A stretch of 64,000 bases of DNA from contig NC_011831.1 in NCBI RefSeq assembly GCF_000021945.1, forward strand, positions 4,167,353 through 4,231,352, written 5' to 3'. How positions within the stretch are numbered: position 1 is the first letter of the stretch; each line of letters begins with the position of its first letter. Position numbers and translations under genes: made by a program. The DNA comes from Chloroflexus aggregans DSM 9485. GTDB taxonomy: Bacteria > Chloroflexota > Chloroflexia > Chloroflexales > Chloroflexaceae. Below the pieces are notes generated by a model, which did no database searches, had not been told where the DNA came from, and worked only from the letters and a program-made list of their open reading frames with translations. Shown piece by piece: positions 33,301 through 43,342 of this stretch.

Positions 33301-34441
33301 CGTAATTATGTTGAAGTACTCGGCGCAAGCGGTATCCGCTTCAAAACACCAAAATCCCCGTGAGGGGATTGAAACCCCTGCGTTTTTTGTCACTATGTAT
33401 ACATCGGAGTCGGTCTTCAAAACACCAAAATCCCCGTGAGGGGATTGAAACGACTCATCAACACATAAAGATCGGGGTCTGGTGAGCGGGCTTCAAAACA
33501 CCAAAATCCCCGTGAGGGGATTGAAACGCATCTTTGAGCGCCTTGACGGCGCCCAAAAGTGCCTTTTCTTCAAAACACCAAAATCCCCGTGAGGGGATTG
33601 AAACTTCCTATTCTTATCGGGTTCTACGACTTTGACCGTTTCTCCCTTCAAAACACCAAAATCCCCGTGAGGGGATTGAAACAAGAAGGCACTGGATACA
33701 TTTTTACTCCAGCCGGTTAAGTTTGGCTTCAAAACACCAAAATCCCCGTGAGGGGATTGAAACCTTCTCGGTGCTCCGGTAGAGTACTTGTTACCAATGC
33801 CTCGGCTTCAAAACACCAAAATCCCCGTGAGGGGATTGAAACCTTTCTCATCGCTGGCCACAACGTGGACGGCTTTACTTCAAAACACCAAAATCCCCGT
33901 GAGGGGATTGAAACAGATATGGCATTCGCCGTCTTGTATTGGTAACATACTTAGCCCTTCAAAACACCAAAATCCCCGTGAGGGGATTGAAACGGACGTT
34001 CTCCAAACGCGCATGAGACACAACCCATCAACCTTCAAAACACCAAAATCCCCGTGAGGGGATTGAAACCTTGCACAATCGACTGCTCCAATGTGGCGTC
34101 TGGGTACCTTCAAAACACCAAAATCCCCGTGAGGGGATTGAAACTAAGCTTTCGTTGACGTTGGAATATCGGTATAAGATAACCTTCAAAACACCAAAAT
34201 CCCCGTGAGGGGATTGAAACCTGCCGTCTCCGGCTCCTGCGCCGCTGCCTGTGCTAAGGCACCTTCAAAACACCAAAATCCCCGTGAGGGGATTGAAAAT
34301 GCCGATATTGTTGCCTCCTATACACCTGGGTCGTTTGTCTTCAAAACACCAAAATCCCCGTGAGGGGATTGAAACCAAACGGCAGGAACACCGTTTGCAA
34401 TTGTTTGTACCGTTGCCTTCAAAACACCAAAATCCCCGTGA
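27381..34441 (+). CRISPR. CRISPR array, 91 full repeats plus one truncated repeat, 91 spacers
   Basis: 37-bp repeats start CTTCAAAACACC and end GAGGGGATTGAAA plus one variable base. The core ATCCCCGTGAGGGGAT forms a 6-bp stem with a GTGA loop. Counting every unit gives 91 complete repeats, from 27381-27417 to 34339-34375, and a 25-bp truncated repeat at 34417-34441. Spacers are 35-46 bp. Almost all sequence variation is in the last base: C in repeats 1-26, 41-45, 54-56, 58-71, 73-89 and 91; G in 27-40, 46-53, 57 and 72; A in 90. Orientation follows from the leader side, the cas genes and the ATTGAAAC-type crRNA tag. Confidence 0.98.
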
Positions 34442-37150
34442 TTAATTTGTCGGAACACGGCATGCCGTGTCCCGACAACCCAATGTGCCGTCTCCCGACG
34501 TGCCGTGCTGCCCACCACCACGACCCTCGTGACGTTGTACGGGCGACCTGGTGGGGGCAGGCCCCACCGATTGCACCGGTCACCCAATCGTCGGGGCAAC
34601 CCGGTGGGTCGCCCCTACCTAATCCCCACACGTCGGAACACGGCATGCTGTGTCCTGACAACCCAACGTGCCGTCTCCCGACGTGCCGTGCTGCCCACCA
34701 CCACGACCCTCGTGACGTTGTACGGGCGACCTGGTGGGGTAGGCTCTGACGATCGCACCAGCCCCTACCTGATCCCCACACGTCGGGGCACGGCATGCTG
34801 TGTCCCGACCACCCAACGTGCCGTCTTCCGCCGGGCCGTGTCTGATGATCGCACCCGTCACCTACCCGGTACGGGCGACCCGTCGGGTCGCCCCACCCTG
34901 ATCCCCACACGTCGGGGCACGGCATGCTGTGTCCTGACCACCCAATGTGCCGTCTCCTGACGTGTCGTGCTGCCCATCACCACAACCTTTGTGACGTTGT
35001 ACGTTGTACGGTATGTTGTACGGGCGACCCGACGGGTCGCCCCTACCTGATCCCCACACGTCGGGGCACGGCATGCTGTGTCCTGACCACCCAATGTGCC
35101 GTCTCCTGACGTGTCGTGCTGCCCACCACCACAACCTTTGTGACGTTGTACAGGCGACCTGGTGGGGTAGGCTCTGACGATCGCACCAGCCACCCAATTG
35201 TAGGGGCGACCCGGCGGGTCGCCCCTACCTGATCCCCACACGTCGGGGCACGGCATGCTGTGTCCCGACCACCCAACGTGCCGTCTTCCGCCGGGCCGTG
35301 TCCTGTCGATCGCACCGGTCACCCAATAGTACGGCAGACCCCAGGCCTCGCCCCTACCCTTGTCCCCACACGTCGGGGCACGGCATGCTCATGCTGTGTC
35401 CTGACAACCCAACGTGCCGTCTTCCGCCGGGCCGTGTCCTGTCGATTGCACCGGTCACCCAATCGTTGGGGCAACCCGGTGGGTCGCCCCTACCTGATCC
35501 CCACACGTCGGGGCACGGCATGCTGTGTCCCGACCACCCAACGTGCCGTCTTCCGCCGGGCCGTGTCCTGTCGATCGCACCGGTCACCCAATTGTACGGG
35601 CGACCCACCGGGTCGCCCCTACCCTTGTCCCCACACGTCGGGGCACGGCATGCTCATGCTGTGTCCTGACAACCCAACGTGCCGTCTTCCGCCGGGCCGT
35701 GTCCTGTCGATTGCACCGGTCACCCAATCGTTGGGGCAACCCGGTGGGTCGCCCCACCCTGATCCCCACACGTCGGGGCACGGCATGCTGTGTCCTGGCA
35801 ACCCAACGTGCCGTCTTCCGACGTGCCGTGTCCTGTCGATCGCACCGGTCACCCAATTGTAGGGGCGACCCGGTGGGTCGCCCCTACCTGATCCCCACAC
35901 GTCGGGGCACGGCATGCTGTGTCCTGACCACCCAACGTGCCGTCTCCTGACGTGTCGTGCTGCCCATCACCACAACCCTCGTGACGTTGTACGTTGTACG
36001 GTATGTTGTACGGGCGACCCGACGGGTCGCCCCTACCTGATCCCCACACGTCGGGGCACGGCATGCTGTGTCCTGACCACCCAACGTGCCGTCTCCTGAC
36101 GTGTCGTGCTGCCCACCACCACAACCTTTGTGACGTTGTACAGGCGACCTGGTGGGGGCAGGCCCTGACGATCGCACTAGGCACCCAATTGTAGGGGCGA
36201 CCCGGTGGGTCGCCCCTACCTGATCCCCACACGTCGGGGCACGGCATGCTGTGTCCTGACCACCCAACGTGCCGTCTCCTGACGTGTCGTGCTGCCCATC
36301 ACCACAACCCTCGTGACGTTGTACGTTGTACGGTATGATGTACGGGCGACCCGGTGGGTCGCCCCACCCTGATCCCCACACGTCGGGGCACGGCATGCTG
36401 TGTCCTGACCACCCAACGTGCCGTCTCCTGACGTGTCGTGCTGCCCACCACCACAACCTTTGTGACGTTGTACGTTGTACGGTATGTTGTACGGGCGACC
36501 CGACGGGTCGCCCCTACCTGATCCCCACACGTCGGGGCACGGCATGCTGTGTCCTGGCAACCCAACGTGCCGTCTTCCGACGTGCCGTGCTGCCCACCAC
36601 CACAACCTTTGTGACGTTGTACAGGCGACCTGGTGGGGGCAGGCCCTGACGATCGCACTAGGCACCCAATTGTAGGGGCGACCCGGTGGGGCGCCCCTAC
36701 CTGATCCCCACACGTCGGGGCACGGCATGCTGTGTCCTGACCACCCAACGTGCCGTCTCCTGACGTGTCGTGCTGCCCACCACCACAACCTTTGTGACGT
36801 TGTACAGGCGACCTGGTGGGGGCAGGCCCCACCGATTGCACCGGTCACCCAATCGTCGGGGCAACCCGGTGGGTCGCCCCACCCTGATCCCCACACGTCG
36901 GGGCACGGCATGCTGTGTCCCGACAACCCAACGTGCTGTTTACCGGCGTGCCGTGCTGTCCATCACCACAACCCTTGTGACGTTGTACGTTGTACGGTAT
37001 GATGTACGGGCGACCCACCGGGTCGCCCCACCCTGATCCCCACACGTCGGGGCACGGCATGCCGTGTCTCGACAACCCAACATGCCGTTTCCCGACGTGC
37101 CATGCTGCCCACTATCACGACCTTCGTGACGTTGCACGGGCAACTCGTCG
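34442..37150. repeat. GC-rich tandem repeat field abutting the CRISPR array
   Basis: About 2.7 kb with no credible gene. About 17 copies of a composite unit recur at 127-183-bp spacing, marked by CACACGTCGGGGCACGGCAT. Modules are a near-palindrome around GCACGGCATGC, a block CCCAACGTGCCGTCTCC, a GTGACGTTGTAC block and a palindrome GGGCGACCCGGTGGGTCGCC. Open frames across it are by-products of GC-rich repetition and change with each unit. The field starts inside the last CRISPR repeat and ends shortly before phoU. Confidence 0.9.
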
Positions 37151-37195
37151 GTTGTCTCCGGGGGATTATCAGGGGTAAGGCCCCAATTATATTCA

Positions 37196-37224
37196 TTGAC
37201 ACCGCTCTCGCAGCCGTGTATCCT
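37196..37224 (+). promoter_or_regulatory. Sigma70-type promoter of phoU
   Basis: TTGACA (37196-37201) and TATCCT (37219-37224) with a 17-bp spacer, directly after the repeat field and 40 bp before the start codon. Confidence 0.65.
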
Positions 37225-37264
37225 AGATTCGCCGGATGCAGTATACCTATTAAGGAGATACCTC

Positions 37265-37915
37265 ATGCGACCGCGTGAGCATTTTGATCAAGAATTGGAC
37301 GCCCTGCGTAATCAGGTGTTAGCGTTGGGTCAGACGGTGAGCAGTGCGCTTGATCGGGCAATCACCGCGCTGGAACGGGGTGATCGCGAATTGGCACAGG
37401 CAGTCGTTGACGGTGATGAGGCGGTGAATAAAGCACAGACTGCTATCGAGCAACACGCCGTTCATCTGATTGCGACCCAGCAGCCAGTAGCACGCGATCT
37501 GCGCCGCATCATCGCCGCCATCGCGATTGGTTATGAGCTTGAGCGGATCGCCGATTATGCGAAGAGTACGGCGAAAATGGTCGTTGGTAGCCCCAATGCG
37601 AATCGTGGTCCTCTCTCACCGCCGGCTGAGTTAGTCGAGTTGGGTAAGATAGCACGCATTAATCTGGATCGGACGTTGTTGGCGTTTGGTGATGGTAGTT
37701 CCGAGGCGATTAAGGGGATCATTGAGCAGGAGGATGAGATCGATCACAAGTATAAACGCCTGAAACAAGCGTTGGTTGCACAGTTGACTCCGCCGGAGAC
37801 GGCTGATCTGCTGTTTATTGCTCATAACTTCGAGCGCGTTTCGGATCGGGCGTTGAATATGGCTGAGAAGATGATCTTTATCAACAGCGGTGACCAGGTT
37901 GAGTTGAACGATTAA
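37265..37915 (+). CDS. phoU: PhoU phosphate-signalling protein
   Basis: 216 residues, the normal PhoU length, with two three-helix-bundle repeats. Conserved motifs recur in each half: ELERIADYAKSTAKM near residue 96 and NFERVSDRALNMAEKM near 190. PhoU damps Pho regulon signalling through the Pst transporter and PhoR; no pst or pho genes are adjacent. AAGGAGATA precedes the chosen ATG. Confidence 0.92.
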   Translation: MRPREHFDQELDALRNQVLALGQTVSSALDRAITALERGDRELAQAVVDGDEAVNKAQTAIEQHAVHLIATQQPVARDLRRIIAAIAIGYELERIADYAKSTAKMVVGSPNANRGPLSPPAELVELGKIARINLDRTLLAFGDGSSEAIKGIIEQEDEIDHKYKRLKQALVAQLTPPETADLLFIAHNFERVSDRALNMAEKMIFINSGDQVELND

Positions 37916-37926
37916 CGGGAGAGGCT

Positions 37927-37967
37927 TACCGTAGGGGTATACGGCTCCACGCCCTTCTCCTACGGTA
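37927..37967. terminator. Possible bidirectional terminator between phoU and the antiporter gene
   Basis: TACCGTAGG (37927-37935) and CCTACGGTA (37959-37967) form a perfect 9-bp inverted repeat with a 23-nt loop between convergent genes. Confidence 0.45.
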
Positions 37968-37973
37968 CGCTTC

Positions 37974-39503
37974 TTAATTTGTCTTTACTTCAGTTGCCTG
38001 TGCCTCTACTTGTCCTTGGGCGCCGATTTTGATCGGCCCGATCGGATTGAGACTGCAACTCGCGCAAAGCTCTGTGATCGCCGATAGTGCTGTTGGTGCT
38101 ACCAGCAGCACCAGCCGATCGTTGGGTGCAAAGACGGTGCTGCCGTTAGGAATGAGGTAGCCATCGGTCCGCTGAATCTGGACGATTAACACTCCGCGTG
38201 GTAAGTCGGCTTCGATTATGGATTTGCCCACTAATGCCGAGTCAGGTGGGATATGCGCTTCGAGAATCTGACTCGCACCGCTGACGTCGGGCACAAAGAG
38301 ATGGCTGTCAATGAGTTCGGGTTGATCGGCCATCACACCAAGTTTGCGTGCTACCCAACTGATTGAAATGCCTTGGACGAGTACCGATACCAGCACGATG
38401 AAAAAGACAAGGTTAAACAGGAGTGGTGCATCGGGTACACCGGCTAGCAAGGGAAAGGTGGCGAGAACAATCGGTACTGCTCCACGAAGGCCTGCCCACG
38501 AAACCATAAGCAGTTGCGACAACGAGCGCTTTGTCCAGCCGAGTGCGATAAGTACCGAGAGCGGACGAGCGACAAATACCAGCCAAAACGCCATTGCAAG
38601 CCCTTGCCCCGCAACCGCCGGTAGTTGTGACGGTACGACGAGCAATCCTAACACAAGGAACATAACAATCTGGCTCAGCCACGCAATGCCATCGTGAAAA
38701 CGCAAGATCGATCGCTTGTGAACGATGTTGGCGTTGCCGAGCATAATCCCGGCCAAATACACCGCTAAAAATCCATTACCGCCGATAATTGCCGTGAACC
38801 CGTAGGTCAGCAGCGTGAGCGCCATCGTTAACACGATGTACAGCCCTTCTTGTTGGAGGCGGATCCGGTTCACCACCCAGATCATCAGCCGCCCAAACGC
38901 ATACCCGCCAGCAGCGCCAAGCAACATCTGCAAGATGAAAGCCGGAATCAGTGTATAGAGCGATGAGTCGGGATTGATCAGCAGTTGGGTGAGGCCGACG
39001 GTGAGAAAGACGGCTATCGGGTCGTTACTCCCCGACTCGAGTTCGATCAGCGGTTCAAGCCGGTGCCTGAGATAAATACCACGGGTTCGCATTACGTTAA
39101 AGACGGCTGCTGCGTCGGTTGATGAGACGATTGCGCCGAGCAGAAGGGCGAGCAGCCAATCGAAACCAAGGATGAGGTGCGCCCCAACCGCCGCGATCAT
39201 CGTACTGGCAAGTACACCGATATTCGCGAGGATCAGACCCTCGGCAAGAACCGGTTTGATAATCGACCAATCAGTATCTAAGCCTCCAGAAAAAAGGATA
39301 TAGATCAAGGCGACGACACCGATCAGTTGCGCCAACCCTGCATCGGTAAAGGCGATCCTACCCGGCCCATCAGAACCGGCCAGCATGCCTATCGTTATGA
39401 AGAGGATCAGGGCCGGTATGCCGAAACGGTTGGATGCGCGCGTAGCCGCGACACTGATTGCTAATAGTAAGCCGGTGATGAGTAATAGCGGTTCGGTAGC
39501 CAT
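37974..39503 (-). CDS. K+(Na+)/H+ antiporter, CPA1/NhaP2 type with a C-terminal regulatory domain
   Basis: 509 residues. About 12 membrane segments (residues 1-380) carry the CPA1 motifs SSTDAAAVFNVM near residue 129 and LESGSNDPIAVFL near 155, with ion-binding acidic residues. The C-terminal ~110 residues resemble a TrkA-C domain (ALVGKSIIEADLPRGVLIVQIQR), as in NhaP2/CvrA-type potassium/proton antiporters. It probably controls cytoplasmic pH or K+. The gene faces phoU and is flanked upstream by the second repeat field. Confidence 0.88.
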   Translation of the reverse strand: MATEPLLLITGLLLAISVAATRASNRFGIPALILFITIGMLAGSDGPGRIAFTDAGLAQLIGVVALIYILFSGGLDTDWSIIKPVLAEGLILANIGVLASTMIAAVGAHLILGFDWLLALLLGAIVSSTDAAAVFNVMRTRGIYLRHRLEPLIELESGSNDPIAVFLTVGLTQLLINPDSSLYTLIPAFILQMLLGAAGGYAFGRLMIWVVNRIRLQQEGLYIVLTMALTLLTYGFTAIIGGNGFLAVYLAGIMLGNANIVHKRSILRFHDGIAWLSQIVMFLVLGLLVVPSQLPAVAGQGLAMAFWLVFVARPLSVLIALGWTKRSLSQLLMVSWAGLRGAVPIVLATFPLLAGVPDAPLLFNLVFFIVLVSVLVQGISISWVARKLGVMADQPELIDSHLFVPDVSGASQILEAHIPPDSALVGKSIIEADLPRGVLIVQIQRTDGYLIPNGSTVFAPNDRLVLLVAPTALSAITELCASCSLNPIGPIKIGAQGQVEAQATEVKTN

Positions 39504-39559
39504 ACGTTGATTTCCTCAATTCATAGGTAGCATACCATAAGAAATCCAAACTATTTGTG

Positions 39560-41545
39560 ATTGCATGACACCCAATCGTCGGGGTGCCCTGTCGGGTATC
39601 ACATCCATCACCCAATTGTCGGGGCGACCCGGTGGGTCGCCCGTACCGGGTGGGTGGGTGCCCCGACACGGGGATTGGGTTGGGGCCACGCCACGACGGG
39701 GTTGCGGCACGTTGGGTCGGGGCACGGCATGCCGTGCCCTTCTGCTGACGGACATCGCACCGATCACCCAATTGTCGGGGCGCCCTGTCGGGTATCACAT
39801 CGATCACCCAATCGTCGGGGCGACCCGGCGGGTCGCCCGTACCGGGTGGGTGGGTGCCCCGACACGGGGATTGGGTTGGGGCCACGCCACGACGGGGTTG
39901 CGGCACGTTGGGTCGGGGCACGGCATGCCGTGCCCTTCTACTGACGGACATCGCACCGATCACCCAATCGTCGGGGCGACCCGGCGGGTCGCCCGTACCG
40001 GGTGGGTGCCCCGACACGGGGATTGGGTTGGGGGCATCCACGGCGGGGTTGCGGTACGTTGGGTAGGGCATCCGTGCCCTTCTGCTGACGGACATCGCAC
40101 CGATCACCCAATCGTCGGGGCGCCCTGTCGGGTATCACATCGATCACCCAATCGTCGGGGCGACCCGGCGGGTCGCCCGTACCGGGTGGGTGGGTGCCCC
40201 GACACGGGGATTGGGTTGGGGCCACGCCACGACGGGGTTGCGGCACGTTGGGTCGGGGCACGGCATGCCGTGCCCTTCTGCTAACGGACATCGCACCGAT
40301 CACCCAATTGTCGGGGCGACCCGGTGGGTCGCCCGTACCGGGTGGGTGCCCCGACACGGGGATGGGGTGGGGCACGCCACGGCGGGTCGCGGTACGTTGG
40401 GTAGGGCATCCGTGCCCTTCTGCTGACGGACATCGCACCGATCACCCAATCGTCGGGGCGCCCTGTCGGGTATCACATCGATCACCCAATTGTACGGGCG
40501 ACCCGGTGGGTCGCCCGTACCGGGTGGGTGGGTGCCCCGACACGGGGATGGGGTGGGGCACGCCACGGCGGGTCGCGGTACGTTGGGGTGTAGGGGCACG
40601 GCATGCCGTGCCCTTCTGCTGACGGACATCGCACCGATCACCCAATCGTCGGGGCGCCCTGTCGGGTATCACATCCATCACCCAATCGTCGGGGCGACCC
40701 GGCGGGTCGCCCGTACCGGGTGGGTGGGTGCCCCGACACGGGGATGGGGTGGGGCACGCCACGGCGGGTCGCGGTACGTTGGGGTGTAGGGGCACGGCAT
40801 GCCGTGCCCTTCTGCTGACGGACATCGCACCGATCACCCAATCGTCGGGGCGACCCGGTGGGTCGCCCGTACCGGGTGGGTGGGTGCCCCGACACGGGGA
40901 TGGGGTGGGGCACGCCACGGCGGGTCGCGGTACGTTGGGGTGTAGGGGCACGGCATGCCGTGCCCTTCTGCTGACGGACATCGCACCGATCACCCAATCG
41001 TCGGGGCGCCCTGTCGGGTATCACATCCATCACCCAATCGTCGGGGCGACCCGGCGGGTCGCCCGTACCGGGTGGGTGGGTGCCCCGACACGGGGATGGG
41101 GTGGGGCACGCCACGGCGGGTCGCGGTACGTTGGGGTGTAGGGGCACGGCATGCCGTGCCCTTCTGCTGACGGACATCGCACCGATCACCCAATTGTCGG
41201 GGCGACCCGGCGGGTCGCCCGTACCGGGTGGGTGCCCCGACACGGGGATTGGGTTGGGGGCATCCACGGCGGGGTTGCGGTACGTTGGGTAGGGCATCCG
41301 TGCCCTTCTGCTGACGGACATCGCACCGATCACCCAATCGTCGGGGCGACCCGGTGGGTCGCCCGTACCGGGTGGGTGCCCCGACACGGGGATTGGGTTG
41401 GGGCCACGCCACGAGGGGTCGCGGTACGTTGGGTAGGGCATGCCGTGCCCTTCTGCTGACGGACATCGCACCGATCACCCAATCGTCGGGGCGACCCGGT
41501 GGGTCGCCCGTACCGGTCGGGGTTTGGAACACGGTACGCCGTGCC
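39560..41545. repeat. Second GC-rich tandem repeat field
   Basis: About 2 kb without genes between the antiporter gene and gcl. Eleven copies of GACGGACATCGCACCGAT mark a composite unit of about 140-200 bp. Each unit carries GGGGCGACCCGG(C/T)GGGTCGCC (palindrome), GGTGGGTGCCCCGACACGGG and CACGGCATGCCGTG modules. The CACCCAAT(C/T)GT and GGGTCGCC palindrome modules are shared with the field at 34.4-37.15 kb. Confidence 0.9.
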
Positions 41546-41556
41546 CCAACCTTTCG

Positions 41557-43290
41557 CTAAATGGTGGTGCTCGTCATCTCTGGCAGTGGGTGCCATTCGC
41601 GAATCTGATCAATGCGCGTACCCATAGCTGCATTTTCTTCGGCTTCCGTCATCACTTCCACGAGCACCGGTAACCGGCGATGGTTGCTCTCGCGCACTGC
41701 CCAATCGAGCGCCGGTCGAATCTGATCGGGTGTGGTCACACGCACGGCAAGCGCTCCCATCGCTTCCATCACTTTGCAGTGATCAATTCCAAATGTTTGA
41801 CCGGTATCAGTCTCGTATCCCAGCTTTACTTCGTAGTTCATTTGGTAGGGCAGTTCGGCCATACGAATCAGGCCCATGTAGGTGTTGTTAATCATCACCA
41901 ACACGAACGGGATACGATATTGTACTGCTACTGCCACCTCTTCCATCAAAAATTGGAAAGAGTAGTCTCCCACAACACCAACCACTTGTTGGTCGGGCCG
42001 GGCCAGTTTGACACCGGTGCAGGCACTCACTTCCCAACCGAGTGGCCCTGCCTGACCGCACACCATATAGTGGCGCGGTTTGTAGGTCTTTTGGAATTGA
42101 CCCGACCAGATCTGATACAGCCCGATTGCAGTGACGAAGATGGTGTCACGATCAAAATACTCGTTCAGCTCGCGGAACACTCGCGGTGCTTTAATCGGAA
42201 CGTCGTCGAAATCGTCGCGACGGGTCAGGGTCTGTTTTAGATACTGCACCCGCTCGAACCATGCACCGGGTGTACGTGGTGGTGTGCAGTCGTGTGCCTC
42301 GGCCAATAGCCCTTGGAGGGCTAGTTTGGCATCGCCAACAATACCGAGATCGGGATGGAAGACCTTCCCAATTTGTGTTGGCTCAATGTCGATGTGGATA
42401 AAGGTGCGATTACCGCGATAGATATCGAGTTGGCCGGTATGGCGGTCGGCGAAACGTGCCCCGATTGCGAGGATACAATCACTTTCGAGAAAAATTGCGT
42501 TCGCAAAGCGCTGTTGGGTCTGAATACCGACAATGCCGGCGTAGAGAGGGTGGTCTTCGGGAATTGCCCCTTTACCCATGAGCGTCGGTGAAACAGGGAT
42601 TTGCAAATATTCCGCTAAGGCGACCAATTCCGGTGCGGCATTGGCAATGATCACCCCGCCGCCGGACATCAGTAGCGGTCGCTCAGCGGTCAGGAGCAGC
42701 TCGATCGCCCGCCGCAGGGCTGATTGTAACGGCGCCGGGCGATATATCGGTAAGGGGGCATCCAGGCTCGCATCGTAATCGATCGCTTGTTTTTGTACAT
42801 CGATCGGGAGGTCGATCAGAACCGGTCCGGGACGCCCTTCACGGGCAATCTGAAAGGCGCGTCGAAAGACCCACGGCATCTGTGCTGCCTCCTTTACCTG
42901 CACGGCCCATTTGGTCACCGGTTTGGCGATCTCGACAATATCAACAGCCTGAAACGCTTCTTTGTGCAAAGCATCCGTGCGTGCTTGACCGGTGATGCAG
43001 ATGATCGGGATCGAGTCGGCCATTGCGGTGTAGAGACCGGTAATCATATTGGTACCGGCTGGCCCACTGGTGCCGACACAGATTCCGACCTCGCCGGACG
43101 CACGTGCATAGCCGTCGGCAGCGTGCGTGCCACCCTCTTCGTGGCGCACGATGAGGTGCCGAATCTGCTTGCTTTTGCGCAGAGCGTCGTAGAACGGTAA
43201 GATGGCTGCTCCCGGCACACCGAAGATGTAACGCACACCTTCGCTCTCTAACACGTTGATCACCGCATCCATCACGTTCATGCGTGGCAT
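41557..43290 (-). CDS. gcl: Glyoxylate carboligase (tartronate-semialdehyde synthase) with Glu51
   Basis: 577 residues. This ThDP/FAD enzyme joins two glyoxylates to tartronate semialdehyde and CO2. It aligns throughout with E. coli Gcl: FGVPGAAILPFY, LGTSGPAGT-like VGTSGPAGTNMITGLY, LHKEAFQAVDIVEIAKPV, CGQAGPLGWEVSA and the ThDP motif GDYSFQFLMEE to NNTYMGLIR. In E. coli Gcl the catalytic Glu of the ThDP family is replaced by Val51; here position 51 is Glu (RHEEGGTH). The garR and hyi neighbours support Gcl, but an acetolactate-synthase-like activity is possible. Last gene of the hyi-garR-gcl operon. Confidence 0.85.
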   Translation of the reverse strand: MPRMNVMDAVINVLESEGVRYIFGVPGAAILPFYDALRKSKQIRHLIVRHEEGGTHAADGYARASGEVGICVGTSGPAGTNMITGLYTAMADSIPIICITGQARTDALHKEAFQAVDIVEIAKPVTKWAVQVKEAAQMPWVFRRAFQIAREGRPGPVLIDLPIDVQKQAIDYDASLDAPLPIYRPAPLQSALRRAIELLLTAERPLLMSGGGVIIANAAPELVALAEYLQIPVSPTLMGKGAIPEDHPLYAGIVGIQTQQRFANAIFLESDCILAIGARFADRHTGQLDIYRGNRTFIHIDIEPTQIGKVFHPDLGIVGDAKLALQGLLAEAHDCTPPRTPGAWFERVQYLKQTLTRRDDFDDVPIKAPRVFRELNEYFDRDTIFVTAIGLYQIWSGQFQKTYKPRHYMVCGQAGPLGWEVSACTGVKLARPDQQVVGVVGDYSFQFLMEEVAVAVQYRIPFVLVMINNTYMGLIRMAELPYQMNYEVKLGYETDTGQTFGIDHCKVMEAMGALAVRVTTPDQIRPALDWAVRESNHRRLPVLVEVMTEAEENAAMGTRIDQIREWHPLPEMTSTTI

Positions 43291-43300
43291 GGGGTTTTCC

Positions 43301-43325
43301 TTTCACATTGTGAAAACATTTTTCA
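43301..43325. promoter_or_regulatory. Inverted-repeat operator candidate upstream of gcl
   Basis: Overlapping palindromes TTTCACATTGTGAAA (43301-43315) and TGAAAACATTTTTCA (43311-43325) fill the gap between garR and gcl, 11-35 bp before the gcl start. Related TGAAA...TTTTC elements lie at the hyi and glcDE promoters. Confidence 0.45.
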
Positions 43326-43342
43326 TTGATAGGACACAAAAA

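Noticed and set aside
27381-34441. Open frames inside the CRISPR array
   Set aside because: Each alternates repeat translation (such as SKHQNPREGIE) with unrelated spacer sequence; none is a gene.
34442-37150. Long open reading frames on both strands through the repeat field
   Set aside because: All arise from GC-rich tandem repeats, shift frame between units and have no plausible start signals.
39560-41545. Arg/Pro/Gly-rich open frames through the second repeat field
   Set aside because: They repeat the same short nonsense blocks on both strands and follow the repeat units, not codon usage.
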